A stretch of DNA of 64,000 nucleotides, taken from assembly GCA_900239685.1 (NCBI GenBank), contig OENT01000112.1:144270-208269 (forward strand). The letters are read 5' to 3'. Made by a program: the position numbers and the translations under genes. Position 1 is the stretch's first letter; each line of letters opens with the position of its first letter. The notes beneath the pieces are model-generated. The model had not been told where the DNA came from. It saw nothing but the letters and a program-made list of their open reading frames with translations, and made no database searches. Shown in pieces: positions 1-19,375 of the stretch. The stretch is from Rotaria macrura. Taxonomy: Eukaryota > Rotifera > Eurotatoria > Philodinida > Philodinidae.

Positions 1-265
1 AAGATGAAAAAATATTTAAAGAGAGAGAAAAATAATAGTGCGGATAGATGTACACACATACATACAGATTGTGTGGCTTTTACTTGTCGACAGTTGGAAC
101 GAAAGATGGACCAATGAAATTCACTCGATGAGCCTCACTGGAATTTCTTCACATAAATGCACTTCAACTCGAGCGGAAAGGGTTATTTCTATGCAACAAT
201 TTGAAATAAAACATTTCTTATGGTTGACCAATGGCAAGTTTTTAGTCATTCAAATCATTTCAAAA
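1..265. other. upstream flank of the meckelin gene
   Basis: An open frame runs into the meckelin signal peptide from further upstream, but it has no conserved content. The ATG at 266 is preferred because it starts directly with a good signal peptide. No promoter motif could be assigned. Confidence 0.4.
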
Positions 266-7964
<7,699 letters not shown>

Positions 7965-10900
7965 GGTTTTTGTTGCGATATGTATTGCATTATAGTTTCA
8001 ATTACTTGTTTGTTTGATAACAAATTTTTCGTTCTTTTAGTGTTCTAATTTTCTGTGTGCTTACGGACGATTTTTAAATAACCAATATATGAATGATTGC
8101 ATTACTCAATCAAGACATTTGCAACGATAAAAATCAATTTCTGCTTTTGTAGATTTTCAACGTATACTAGAATCGAAATGATTAGCAAACATGAACGATG
8201 AATGTTAAGCAATAATAAAACATCAGATCATCACGTGCCATTCGGTCAAATTCATCTACATTTAAAAATAAATACTTCTTGTGGAATTTTGTTACTATTT
8301 AGCAGTCAGCAAAATATAGAATATAGAAAAAATTAATAGCACTGACGTTGTTGATAACTGTTAAATTAATTGTTTACAATGAGAAATTAAAACGATCATA
8401 GAAAATGTTTTTGTACAGAAAGCATTTCATGATAAAATTTGTGACAATAATTATCATGCTGATATTTCAACAAGCAACATGTCTGTGACAGTTCAAACTG
8501 AACAGATAAATATTGTTACACTGGCATTAGCCAAGAAGTTATAGAATTGAAGAATAAAAGACAGATCCTTTTATCGATTGTCAACAAAATGTTTCTTCAA
8601 CTTAAACGTTTTCAAAGAGTGTGATTATGCTTGTGATAGACAAAGACTTGACACGAAATTTATTGACTAGCCTTTTTTCTGGAATAAGTATGCTGTGTTT
8701 TCTTCTGTTACGCTGAACGCATTGGATGATACAAAAATAAGACTTGCTCAACTGCTGAATGCATAGTCCTTTATGTTCAATCGTCGTCAATTTAGATTGA
8801 GTCAAAAGCGTTCGCTCTGGTAATGTACGATGTAGAATTTTTTCGTACATCGCATGCTATCTTCGAATTAATAAACTATGTTAAAATTTACTTTGAAGAA
8901 TACTGAAGCATGCATAAGATCTGCACAGTTTATGGTATTCTACTTTTCATTAGCAAGTTTTCTGAAAAAATTGTAGATTTCAAAAAAGTGATTCTTGTAA
9001 TAATTGATACTGATTTGAAAGGTCTTCAAAATGTATTTTTCTTATACGAATAATTCAGTTCTCTTGCTAAAAGACAAAGTTAAAAAATGTTCACGAACAT
9101 GAAACTACGCCAAGCTTAGATAATTAAGCAAACAATACAAGATGTTTTATACATTGGAAAACTTGATTCGAAATTTAGAATTTCAAATTCAACAATAAAT
9201 AGTGTTGTTGAATTTTTTTGTCATGTTCCTAAATGACATCAATAAAAGTACTCAACAGATAAACCAAAGTGTTTCATTTCAATGAAGTACTAAAGCAATG
9301 ATAGTTGTATTTCATCGTGTACTGTTAATTTTATGCAAAAGAACAGTAAATACGACTGTAACATAGAATATACTAAACAAAAATATTGCTTAACTCTGTG
9401 TTTCCGATAATCAGTTAGAAAAACTTCGGCATTGTCTGGATTGAGAAAGAGTCTCATGAAGAAATACCACTTCAACTTGTCTTTTATACCATCGACGAAG
9501 AAAATTTCATTCATTTGAACTGCCTGAAAAGAAGTCATTATATTATGCTAAAATATGATCAAGATAAAAAGATTCTATATATATTCTTTTGTCGTCGATA
9601 TAAATAACGGATATTACACTGTCCTCATCAATAAATAGATACCCGTGGGATGATAAATGTTTCTCACGTATTTTATAGACGGACGGAGCTTTTGTACTGA
9701 GCTTGTCAAAATATATAAGTAATTTCCCAGATCATGTTACTATCAATAAAATCATGATAAAAGAAAGCGAAATCGAAAATAAATATTTAATTCGGGAACA
9801 ATAAATTTGACCCTCAATGCCACTTAATTCCTACGAACTATCATTCGATGGAAATTTTCCAATGAAAGCAAAAGAACGCAAGTGTACATGCCATATGTAT
9901 ATGAATGATACTAACAAGATCATATTTTTGAATGACACTTCCAATTTTTATCAATTGTTCCAATAGACACTATTTTATGTCCTATTAAAACTTGTAAAAA
10001 GACTCAAATTCACATTGAGATTTAACCCAACAAATTCGTCATCTGAAATTTTTAGAATACCCGTATGTTTGGATTTCAAGCACGGACAATATGCTTATAT
10101 AAAATTCCATTGAACTAGTTTCAATAAAACAAACTGACTTAGTGAATCATATCGAATTGTGTATGATGCATAAATTTCATGTTATAATGTTTATCTACCT
10201 TGACTGAGGTTGCTTCTTTATCGGAAGTCTCTTATTCGACAGAGGCTTTGCTAAAAAATGATACTACTTACCTTTCTAGTACACTTTCATCGCACAGTTC
10301 TTTTCATAGACAGATGTTATGATCGACACTGTACAAATACAGACTAGTGGTAATGCAATACGAACTGAGATATCAGAGAAAATTTCCTCATCATCGATAG
10401 TACTCAATTCGGATTCGATAGAAATAAGATGCATTGTGTTTTAGGCATAGCCATAGACGATTTTATCTAGCCGCAAAAGTAGACTTTTGAATCAATAAAA
10501 ACAGTAAATTGGTTTGTCAGAAACTAAACTATATTGACAAAAGAAGTAACAGTATGTATCGGTTATGAATTTATTTTATCAATCACTCGAAGATTCTCTT
10601 AATTTTGACAATCGCAATTTTGTTACTCTGTAGGAAACTTGTGCAATAATCACTCAAATCTTTAGTTGAAGGTAATTGTACATGATTATTTTTTTCGAGC
10701 TTACAACATTACACTTGATTTTAATTTGTATAGATATTTAGTAATTGCTTTTGAGGATTTTTTCGAACTATTTTTATAGATGAACACCATAATTATTATG
10801 GTGTCTATTCTGTCAATTTTAATATGACGACAGAGAATCATGATTTTTAGCCACATCAGTTCGTTGCATTGTCAAGTTTGGCAAAAAAAAAACAAAACAC

Positions 10901-11668
10901 ATACGCTGTTCAATCTTCTTCGTTAAATACTCATCATTTTGTTTAGCTGAAGTTCATTCAAGTGACTTCGAATCAATTATCAATACTTTATTGTAATTTT
11001 TTCAGAGATTCTTTAACAAAGAAATGTTTGAGAAAAAGACCAAACAACAGAATTATGGAAAAGAATTGGTGAAATAAAATCGACAATGCGTATTGAAAAA
11101 TAATGCTCAAATATGTGGCCACACGTTATTACTGTAAGTATGTATAACTCACCACTTATTCAATACGAAGAATATGAAAAATTGTCATATAAAACGATAT
11201 TTATGTCGTATTCTTATTCGTAATAATAAAAAAGTATGATTATTATTTTTGTGGGCTTACAAAAATGAAGCCAAAAAAGAATCATTTTTTCAGTCTAAAT
11301 CCTTGTGATATTTTCCTTAAATGCGATACTTCGTCCTCAATGTTATAAAGCACTGATTACAAAGTTAATTGATATATTCATAGTAAAAAGCAAAACTAAA
11401 AATAGGTTGAAATCGATTATTCTGCTCTGTACGAAGAGAGTGGTATCAAGTTTTTTTGAAAATCTCGTACATTAAAGTTTGATTCATTTCTATTACACAG
11501 ATTAAGGGTTCTATAACATCGCCCCAGTATTTTTGCTCTATTTTATGAACTAATGTATTTATATGTAACATCTGACTCGATTGCAGACAGATAACGCGGT
11601 TCTTTATTTGTTTCTTTTATCATTATACATTCTAGTGACGAATTATCTCTTTTTAACTCCTTTTGTAG
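7965..11668. other. 3.7 kb without a recognised gene
   Basis: A+T-rich sequence between meckelin and the serine hydrolase. Two minus-strand open frames (8602-8850 and 9290-9538) are short and have no family resemblance; the second is preceded on its strand by a splice-acceptor-like TTCTTTTCAG. The last bases (CTCCTTTTGTAG immediately before 11669) form a good 3' splice site, so a 5' untranslated exon of the hydrolase may lie in this stretch. Confidence 0.4.
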
Positions 11669-12883
11669 ATGATTGCCTCAATCTTTCTTATTCTTCTTTG
11701 TCAAAAATTTGATAACTACGTTGTTTTTGCTGCTATTGATGATATCAGCGTCGATTTAGATCTTATTCGTGCTAACTACAATATGCCTGGCTTATCGGCT
11801 CTGGCTTTCAGAAAAGGACAAATTGTAGCGCAAGGTGCATCAGGATATCGTCGACAAGGCGATTCCTCTGCTCTGCTTGTCACCGATCCTATCAATATTG
11901 CTTCATGTTCAAAGTGGATGACAGCTTCACTTGCTGGTTGTTTGGTTGATCGTAAAATTGTATCATGGACAACACAAGTACAAGAATGTTTCTCTAACTA
12001 TAAAAGTTTTCATAGCGACTTTTGGAATGCTACTTTGGAACAATTCTTAGCGCATCGGTCGGGTATTCAACAAAGTACAACCTTTTTTGGACGTCACTTC
12101 ACAGCGTTAGTAGAACAAAAGGGTACTGTTCGAACAATTCGTCGTTGGGTGGCTGAGACTGCTCTAAAAGATGAACCAGAAGTTCAACCAGGCGAATATC
12201 TCTATGCTAATCAAGGTTATGCTATCGCGGCTGCTATGATGGAACAAATGACCGGCCATGATTGGGAATCATTAATGGAAGAATATATTTTCAAACCTCT
12301 ACAAATGACTAGTGCAAGCTTTCGTTTAACCTATGATGACATAGTTCCACCTAGGGGTCCAGTCGGGCACGATTTACCACTCAGTCATACTGTTCCCATT
12401 CCACGTTCTGCTCCTAGTGCTTCTTTCCTTTATAATAATCAAGCTGCGATGGGTCCCGGTGGTTACGTTTCATGTACACTTCAAGATTGGGCTAAGTTCT
12501 TACATGCACATGTGGTTGCTGAAAGTACTGGTTTCTTAAGTCATGAGACAGCTGCAAAACTCAAACGTCCATTTATAGGTTTGGAAGGTTATGGTCTAGG
12601 TGTTGCTGCATATGATCGAGCATGGGCAACACCAGGTCAAGCGCTAGTCCACAGTGGAGACATTTTTGGACAAGATACCGTGTTTTGGATGAGCCCTGGT
12701 CGAGATCTAATCACTGCTGCTTATACTAATTGTCGATCAGCAGATGAATCAACTGAGTTAGCTTTAGATAATGCTGTTGGAATGCTTATTGGAAGATATG
12801 CTTATAACTTAAGAAGAGATAGATTCATTGTTCCACATCCGATTATACTTGACCATTCATCTATTTTTCCACGCGAAGCATAA
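11669..12883 (+). CDS. secreted serine hydrolase, beta-lactamase/PBP fold (PF00144 type)
   Basis: A 404-residue intronless frame. Residues 1-22 look like a signal peptide, so the product is probably secreted or lumenal. The three active-site boxes of the class C beta-lactamase/DD-peptidase/esterase fold are present in order: SxxK as S79-C-S-K82 (context INIASCSKWMTA), YxN as Y179-A-N181 (YLYANQGYAI), and the third box as HSG at 328-330 (ALVHSGDIFG) in place of KTG. HSG is common in the esterase-like and LACTB-like branches, so an esterase, peptidase or amidase activity is more likely than antibiotic hydrolysis; the substrate cannot be told. The ATG follows directly after a strong splice acceptor, which suggests an intron in the 5' UTR. 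It sits between two meckelin copies. The bacterial-type family and lack of coding introns allow horizontal origin, but such genes also occur vertically in animals. Confidence 0.88.
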   Translation: MIASIFLILLCQKFDNYVVFAAIDDISVDLDLIRANYNMPGLSALAFRKGQIVAQGASGYRRQGDSSALLVTDPINIASCSKWMTASLAGCLVDRKIVSWTTQVQECFSNYKSFHSDFWNATLEQFLAHRSGIQQSTTFFGRHFTALVEQKGTVRTIRRWVAETALKDEPEVQPGEYLYANQGYAIAAAMMEQMTGHDWESLMEEYIFKPLQMTSASFRLTYDDIVPPRGPVGHDLPLSHTVPIPRSAPSASFLYNNQAAMGPGGYVSCTLQDWAKFLHAHVVAESTGFLSHETAAKLKRPFIGLEGYGLGVAAYDRAWATPGQALVHSGDIFGQDTVFWMSPGRDLITAAYTNCRSADESTELALDNAVGMLIGRYAYNLRRDRFIVPHPIILDHSSIFPREA

Positions 12884-12944
12884 ATGATTTCTTGTTTTTT
12901 GTTGTCGACAATGTGAAGCTTTCAATCTATTTTTCTGCTAATCC

Positions 12945-12950
12945 AATAAA
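12945..12950 (+). terminator. polyadenylation signal AATAAA of the serine hydrolase
   Basis: AATAAA lies about 62 bases after the hydrolase stop codon, at a spacing typical of a short 3' UTR. Confidence 0.55.
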
Positions 12951-14920
12951 AACAACAGAACTCGCCAGTTGTTCTTAATCTTGTAGTTTAATATTAAATA
13001 AACATCCCAGGCTAGGACAGAATATAATTTCATTACTCTGACCACTTCGTTCATTAAATGCAAACATATTTAATTCCGAAAAAAATCTTGAACGCAGTCC
13101 TCGCATATCTAGTTGATAAAATAAATTGTATAGTCGTACTTTTTTGACAATATGATTGTATTCAGATGATGCTTGTCTTCAAAAGTGTAGTAGGAGGACA
13201 AAAGACATCTGCAGTTCTCCTCATGACTTGTTTGAAAATTTAAAATCTTCAACTTCTGTTGTTTACGAGTCACGAAGGTTGTATCGTTCTCAGCTCTTCT
13301 TATCTTCAATTCTGGTGCGAACATTTTTTCAAGGATTTTAATTAAATTTTTCAAGATTCTCGTTGGAGACTCGTACGCTTTGCAATGGCAATCATCTGAC
13401 AAAGCAAGATTTGAATATTTTTCCTGTTATTCATCGGTTCCAGAATACCGAAGATAATGAAAAGCTACAGATCTATTTGCACATGATTGTAACTATGTAG
13501 CATGTAATAGGTAAAATAATTCTTGTTTCGTTGTGAACATGTTAAACATGCATCGAATTCGAGAGACTAATAAGTACGCTACAAAAGAAAACGGCATGTC
13601 AAAAGTTCACATGTTTGAAACAAAAAAAAATTAAACTAATAAACAAGCATTGATGATACACATGTGTACGTGTATTTATTGATTATATAGGATACGATAT
13701 GATTGTCGCAACTCCTTATTATTGTATCATACGCTCATCACATACAGTACGGTTGATATTGACAATTCAAATACATGCAAATTAATTCTTTCACACCAAG
13801 GATAATTGTTATTGATAACAAATGTTGCATCAACTTTTCTGTGAATGCTGTACCTTCTATTTAGATATCGAAAATCCTATTATCTACATCGATTGATCCG
13901 CCGATAAAGTACACGATTCGATTAGAAGTGTTAACAAGAATGCTAATCGGATGCTCTATTTATGTAAAAAAAAAGAAAGGAGAAAAAAAGATGTCGAATG
14001 TGCCTTACAGAAACTATTGATCTACTTTCACTTCCTATCTTACCGTTGATTAAACAAAACACTCGAAGCAAAACATTTTTACAATAAACTATTCAGGTGA
14101 ATATGCATGAAATCCTTCAAAAAAATCCCTCGTCTCGAAAAATGTCGCATAGTTTTCATTTATTCTTCAGTAGTTATTGATTTCTCATCTATTAAAGGAC
14201 ACCAACTGTTTACTATTAATCGATGTGTTTACAATAAAGAAAAATAATTAGAAAGTGTCGGTGCATTTAGTTTTCTTCTTTGAATTCTCCGTAAAAATGT
14301 CTTTCTCATTGAATGTCATTTGAGCATAATTTTTTTTAATCATTGAAACATAAATGCGTTCATTGTTGTTGATCGATCGTGCTGTATGATTTCTCTTTGT
14401 TCTGTTCGTTCATTAGTTCATGTTCATAAATATTAAGTTACGTCAAAAAGCTTGACGTTTTTAAATATATTCATTTATCGAAGATTATTTTCCTTTCGGA
14501 AAAATTCTATTAGAACTTAGTTCTTCGATGTAAAAGACAAAATAAATTTTCGACACTATGCAAATTATGTATGTGATTCAAATCGATAAGTTGATTCTTC
14601 GAAGGAAGAAAGTGCTTTCCATTTTCTATGATAAGTTTGCTTGATCTTTTAGTTTTTGTCACGACTATCAATAAAATGAATCAATGGGCAAATACACAGT
14701 GAGAGGAGAAAAAGAAAAATTAGCTGACATATGTTCTTATCGATTATGTGTGTATTCAGCATGTCCGCTGTCAAGTTTGCTCATATGTAGTATTTTTATC
14801 ACTCGATTAACACGTTTTCTTTTCTTGACTGATGTAACTCGATTATATTTATAGCTGATTTACAATTGTTTTTTTTTCCAACAATCAATAGATATTTATA
14901 TGTAGATTTATCACAATTGA
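12951..14920. other. 2 kb without a recognised gene
   Basis: A+T-rich spacer between the hydrolase and the shortened meckelin. I looked for remnants of the meckelin ectodomain exons here and saw none. Open frames on both strands at 13109-13402 overlap each other and show no family features. A splice acceptor-like TATGTAG lies at 14901-14905, before the in-frame stop that precedes the next gene. Confidence 0.4.
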
Positions 14921-17900
14921 ATGGATCTTCAAAGTCATTCTACGAATCTGTGGATCGCACTCGGTACTCTATCAGGTTTAGGTACAATTGTTGCTATTAT
15001 ACAAACATGGGCATGGTTTTCAAAAAATGGATATCATACCATTGATCTACAAGTAAGCATCTGATTTGTGTATAATAGTCAAAAGTGTTTCTTCCTCGTA
15101 GCTGAGAAAGCTTCGATATCCCGTTATATTCTCATTTCTCTACCATATCATCACCAATTTTCTGTACTTCAGAGAACTTTCACCAATTTCCCAGCTGTTT
15201 AGACATTTCTAATGTTTTCCAACTCAAAACATTGCTGTCTATTGTTTTAACGACATAGACTAATCATTCATTATTAATATCGTCATAGACACTTGGTAAA
15301 TTTGTACTACATCTTCTTGGAATTCTTTCTACTGTGATTTTTCTTGTCATGGCTGGAATTTCAGTTTGGTGGTTAATATATTTCAAGGTAATAGTCAACT
15401 GGATGACATTTCATGTCATAGATTACCTATTCTGTTTCTTTAGAGACAATATGATAGTACATTTGAATCGAAGACAAATACACAACGGAATTTATTCAAA
15501 ATCCTATTCATCGTTTCGTTTATACTTAAAACAGTGGATATTATTCATCTAATTATACGACAGTCAACCATAGATATTTTCTTTATCGATTGGGAAAAAC
15601 CAAAAGCAGGTTAGTCAAAAAATTACTTTACAAACTAGATTATGCTCGATGAAAAAATGATAATAATAAAAATTTTCGAATTTATTCATAAAAATCTAGG
15701 AATTAAGCAGATTAAGAAACTATTTCAAGTCGAAGATCAAACATATCTAAGTGATACTTTCAAAAAAAACAATCTCTCCTAACCAAGAGAGAAATTTTCA
15801 TCAATCGTACGCATACTACATGTCAGTTACCCCGAATTGTATCTTTTGACAACACAACTTATCTAAGAAATGTAAGGCTATTAATAGATCTGTATATTCT
15901 TATGTGATACGAGAATTGTCTATTCCCATTTTTACTAGTATCCTTGCTTGAGCGAATCCTAAACATCATGTTTTCGAAATGGACAACTCTGAATCGATAA
16001 TCGGTTTCTCAACATCGTTTATTTCAATGTTTGACGAAGTTGTTTCTTTTTTAAAGAAAGAAACGTTATTTCGACGAAATTACATTCTTTTGGCGACAGA
16101 ATTAATTGTAAAGGCTCTGCAGTCACATGATATCCCATAATGTCAACATTCTGTCCTTAGTCTGTATTCTCTAAACTTTGCTCTTCGAATCAACAGAAAG
16201 AATTTAAAATGAATGATATGTTACAAGAATAAATTTCGAATTTCAGTACTCTTCTTCTGACTTTTGCATCGGTTATTAATCAATAGCAAAACAACAAGTA
16301 TTCATCATAAAAAAAATGAGACAAGCTCATTGATTATTCATTAAAATGTAGTTCCATTATCACAAATAGATTGTTTTTTGTTGATTATCATCTGCGAAAT
16401 TACTAATATCCATAATCTCTTGTCATCTAATATCGCACGAGCTATGTCTGTTGTATGTTTTGTTTTCGTCAATGTCGTTCGTATGCGACTTTCAGTGTTT
16501 CTCCTCCGAAAGGTTCAACCGTTGAAAACAATGATTCTCATCATTTGACGTCAAAAAAATTTGACCTGTGTATTAAATCATCGGTTTATTTTTAAGAGAT
16601 ATGTCTCCGCAAAGAAGTTTAGTTTGATTTCTAACATATCTTACATTGTTTTAAAAATGTGACGTTGACGACAGAATCAACGACAAAAGACTAATACTTA
16701 TTTCCTCACAAATGAGATATGCTTAATTATCCTAAAAATCATTAGAACATCACTGCAACTTGAATCAAGATAACTACTGCCGACGGACACAAATAATATC
16801 ATGGAAAATCAACTATTGTACACATAATTGAATAGTATCACATATTTCTCAACCATATCCTTTACTGTAATCTATTTAAAGAAATAATTTTCATTTATCA
16901 GATTGAATAACTAAGAGCGGGCCAAAAAAGAAACATAGGAATAACCAAACCTACATTCAACTGGTATCTATCTGTATTAATACTAAAAACTATATGTATT
17001 AGTTATATGTGCTTGTTTTGCCAGCTGAATGGAAATAAGAGTCTTTAAAAGAAAAAAAAACTTTGAAATTTACATTGTCTCGTGAGAAAATCAGTTTTTG
17101 TCAAATTATTTACCTGACATCGAAACGATATTGAATGTCTCTCGAAATTTTATGATAAATCAGTCAATGACAACTAGGATATTGATATTTGTCATCGATG
17201 GAGAGTTTTTCTATTGAGCAAGTTACGTTTTAGAATTAATTTCGAAGAGGAAAACTAGATAGATATCATCTTGAGTTTGATGCAAAATTTTTCATATGTG
17301 ATTCATTGTTGTATTCTGTTTTAGATCATTCAAATACTATTTCTGCGTGGCGAACATGTTTTGTTGCGAATGAATTCAATGAAATTCAAACATTTCGTCG
17401 AATTCATGTTTCATTTCATCTTCTATTTGCTCTATTTTTGCTCAAAGTAATTGATTTCGTCTTTTTTTCATCACTCACTGTTTTATCAAAATCATCTTTT
17501 AGGTGATTAATCTTGAAAATATAGCCTCTGCTAATACTCATATTATTCTCTTTCCATCATCATCCTCCACAACTAGTTACATTGTAGAATACAATAGTGT
17601 TTTCCGTATTGGTATTGCTTTTCTTGTTTTATTGGGCACAGGTAAGATGATCGACGTAATTACTATTCGAATTATTTTTCATTGTTCTTTATTTTGTCAA
17701 TAGTTTTAATTCAATACTTCTTTTACGTATTTTTTTACCAACGACTAATCGCAGATAGAATAATAAATTTCGTTGATCTATGTTCTGTATCCAATATAAG
17801 TGTTTTTATCCTTGATCAAAATCAGTATGGATATTATATTCATGGTCGTTCACCACATGGTATAAGTGATGTTAATATCAAAGATATCATCATGAATTTA

Positions 17901-18824
17901 GAGCGTGAATCAAGATTAATGAGCGGCACACGAGGTCTAGAATCTAATGCAAAAGAACAAATATTTATCATGAAGATAAATAGAATGTTTCGTTTGCAAT
18001 ACGATTCATTGTTTCGGAAATATTATGTAAGATTGTTTGAATTCATTTGAAAATCTACATTGACTCGTACTTTCTAGAACTATGAGGCAAAAGAACTAAC
18101 TTTGAAAACAAATTCTCGGAGATGATAATCAGTGTATAGGATAGTTTATTATTAATCAGGAGAATCGCTAACTTCATCATCAATCTAACTTTAACAAGTA
18201 TGAAGAAAAAATTCTGATGTAAATTTTTCTTTCTTTTATTTAGGACTATGTTGGACCACGACGAACACGAAAAGATATGGAACGTTATGCCGATATTTTA
18301 CTTAAATCTTACCAAAATTTGAATGGATTTTTACGTGCATATATTGATCATTCCTTGCCAACACATCAATACTTCATTCGACATCGATATCTTCTGGAAA
18401 AAATTCTCAATTATGAATTTCAAATTAAGATAGGATCCACTTTAGCAGAAAATATGGATAGTGTATTTTTAATTGGTAAATAAATTTTATGTCTACGATT
18501 CACACTTACTATTCTCTTCTTGTATTTTTGTTCTACCTATGAAAGATAATGAACGAGTCTTTACTAAAGTATTATTTTATGGTGAAGAAAATTCATTATT
18601 CATTTGGAATGTAATCACTTTTCTTTGTGTCGACTTTATTGCTACGAATTATGTCTTAGCAGCTATTGTTACTTTCCTACTCAATTCAGTAAGCATGGTT
18701 TATTCATGAGACAGTATGGTTTGAATTCTTTTCTTTTTCATAGGTTGCAGTTACTCTACGTAATTCTCTCGGCCGAAGAAATCTATCTAGGAAAACATTA
18801 GTTCCGAGAGAACTCTTAATATAA
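14921..18824 (+). CDS. meckelin-like protein lacking the ectodomain (tandem partial paralogue)
   Basis: Nine exons: 14921-15052, 15289-15387, 15444-15609, 17325-17446, 17503-17641, 17704-18026, 18244-18475, 18546-18688 and 18744-18824. They total 1437 nt, 478 aa, and every junction is in phase. They match the last nine exons of the upstream meckelin gene; exons 2, 3, 4, 6, 7, 8 and 9 have identical lengths (99, 166, 122, 323, 232, 143, 81). The product has the multi-pass half, with FVDLCSVSNISVFI, GYYIHGRSPHG, FFIDWEKPKAG and LGRRNLSRKTL. A TGA stands directly before the ATG in the same frame, so the ectodomain cannot be joined from the same exon. No signal peptide; the first membrane segment may act as a signal anchor. 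One intron (15610-17324) has grown to 1715 nt, against 57 nt in the full gene. Open frame and kept exon lengths argue for a working gene rather than a pseudogene. An unseen upstream exon with another start is possible. Confidence 0.88.
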
Positions 18825-19375
18825 CTTTATTGTACATTTTGAATTGGCTCGTGAATTGAATTTGTTTGTTGTATGTTATATCATTGTTGTTATCCTATGT
18901 AAAAGCCACATCCGTCTTAATATTATCATTTAAATGTCGACGCATGAAATTAGATATGGCAGCAGGCGGTTGTTTATATGCGTCTAGATCTCATTAAAAA
19001 TGGATGAAAAGAAAAATATATTTCGTTTATATATACTGTTAAATGAGTTTTGAGGCACAGCTCAAAACCATTGAGAAAGATTCAACAAGGCAGTAATATC
19101 TCGATTAGACGACACAAAAAAAAACATAGCACAGTGCAACATATGGTACACTTAGACAGATGTAAATTTAATTAATATGAAAAACTTAAATCATTCCCAA
19201 ATAATGTATTCAAACTAAAATAAAATATGTTTTCTAATGGAATTCTGTCAATCAATAGAACTTTCTATGCAATCAGTAACACCACAAATGTATACATTTT
19301 TTTATTAGAATCCTTTGTAAAAAATAAAATATCCTTACAGACAAAAAGACACGTATCATCACTGGAAATATTTCC
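18825..19375. other. convergent 3' spacer
   Basis: About 550 bases between the stop codons of the shortened meckelin (plus) and gamma-syntrophin (minus). It should hold both 3' UTRs. No further structure was seen. Confidence 0.4.

Noticed and set aside
8602..8850. Minus-strand 82-codon open frame
   Set aside because: No family features; it lies in gene-free sequence.
9290..9538. Minus-strand exon of an unknown gene (82 codons, preceded by an AG acceptor-like site)
   Set aside because: No partner exons, no domain resemblance, no codon pattern that stands out.
11669..12883. Calling the hydrolase a beta-lactamase resistance gene or bacterial contamination
   Set aside because: The third box is HSG, a eukaryotic splice acceptor abuts the ATG, and intron-bearing animal genes lie on both sides.
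13109..13402. Overlapping open frames on both strands
   Set aside because: Neither has recognisable features; chance frames in A+T-rich DNA are common here.
14921..18824. Reading the second meckelin as a pseudogene
   Set aside because: All nine exons are open, splice sites are good and phases match; only the ectodomain is missing.
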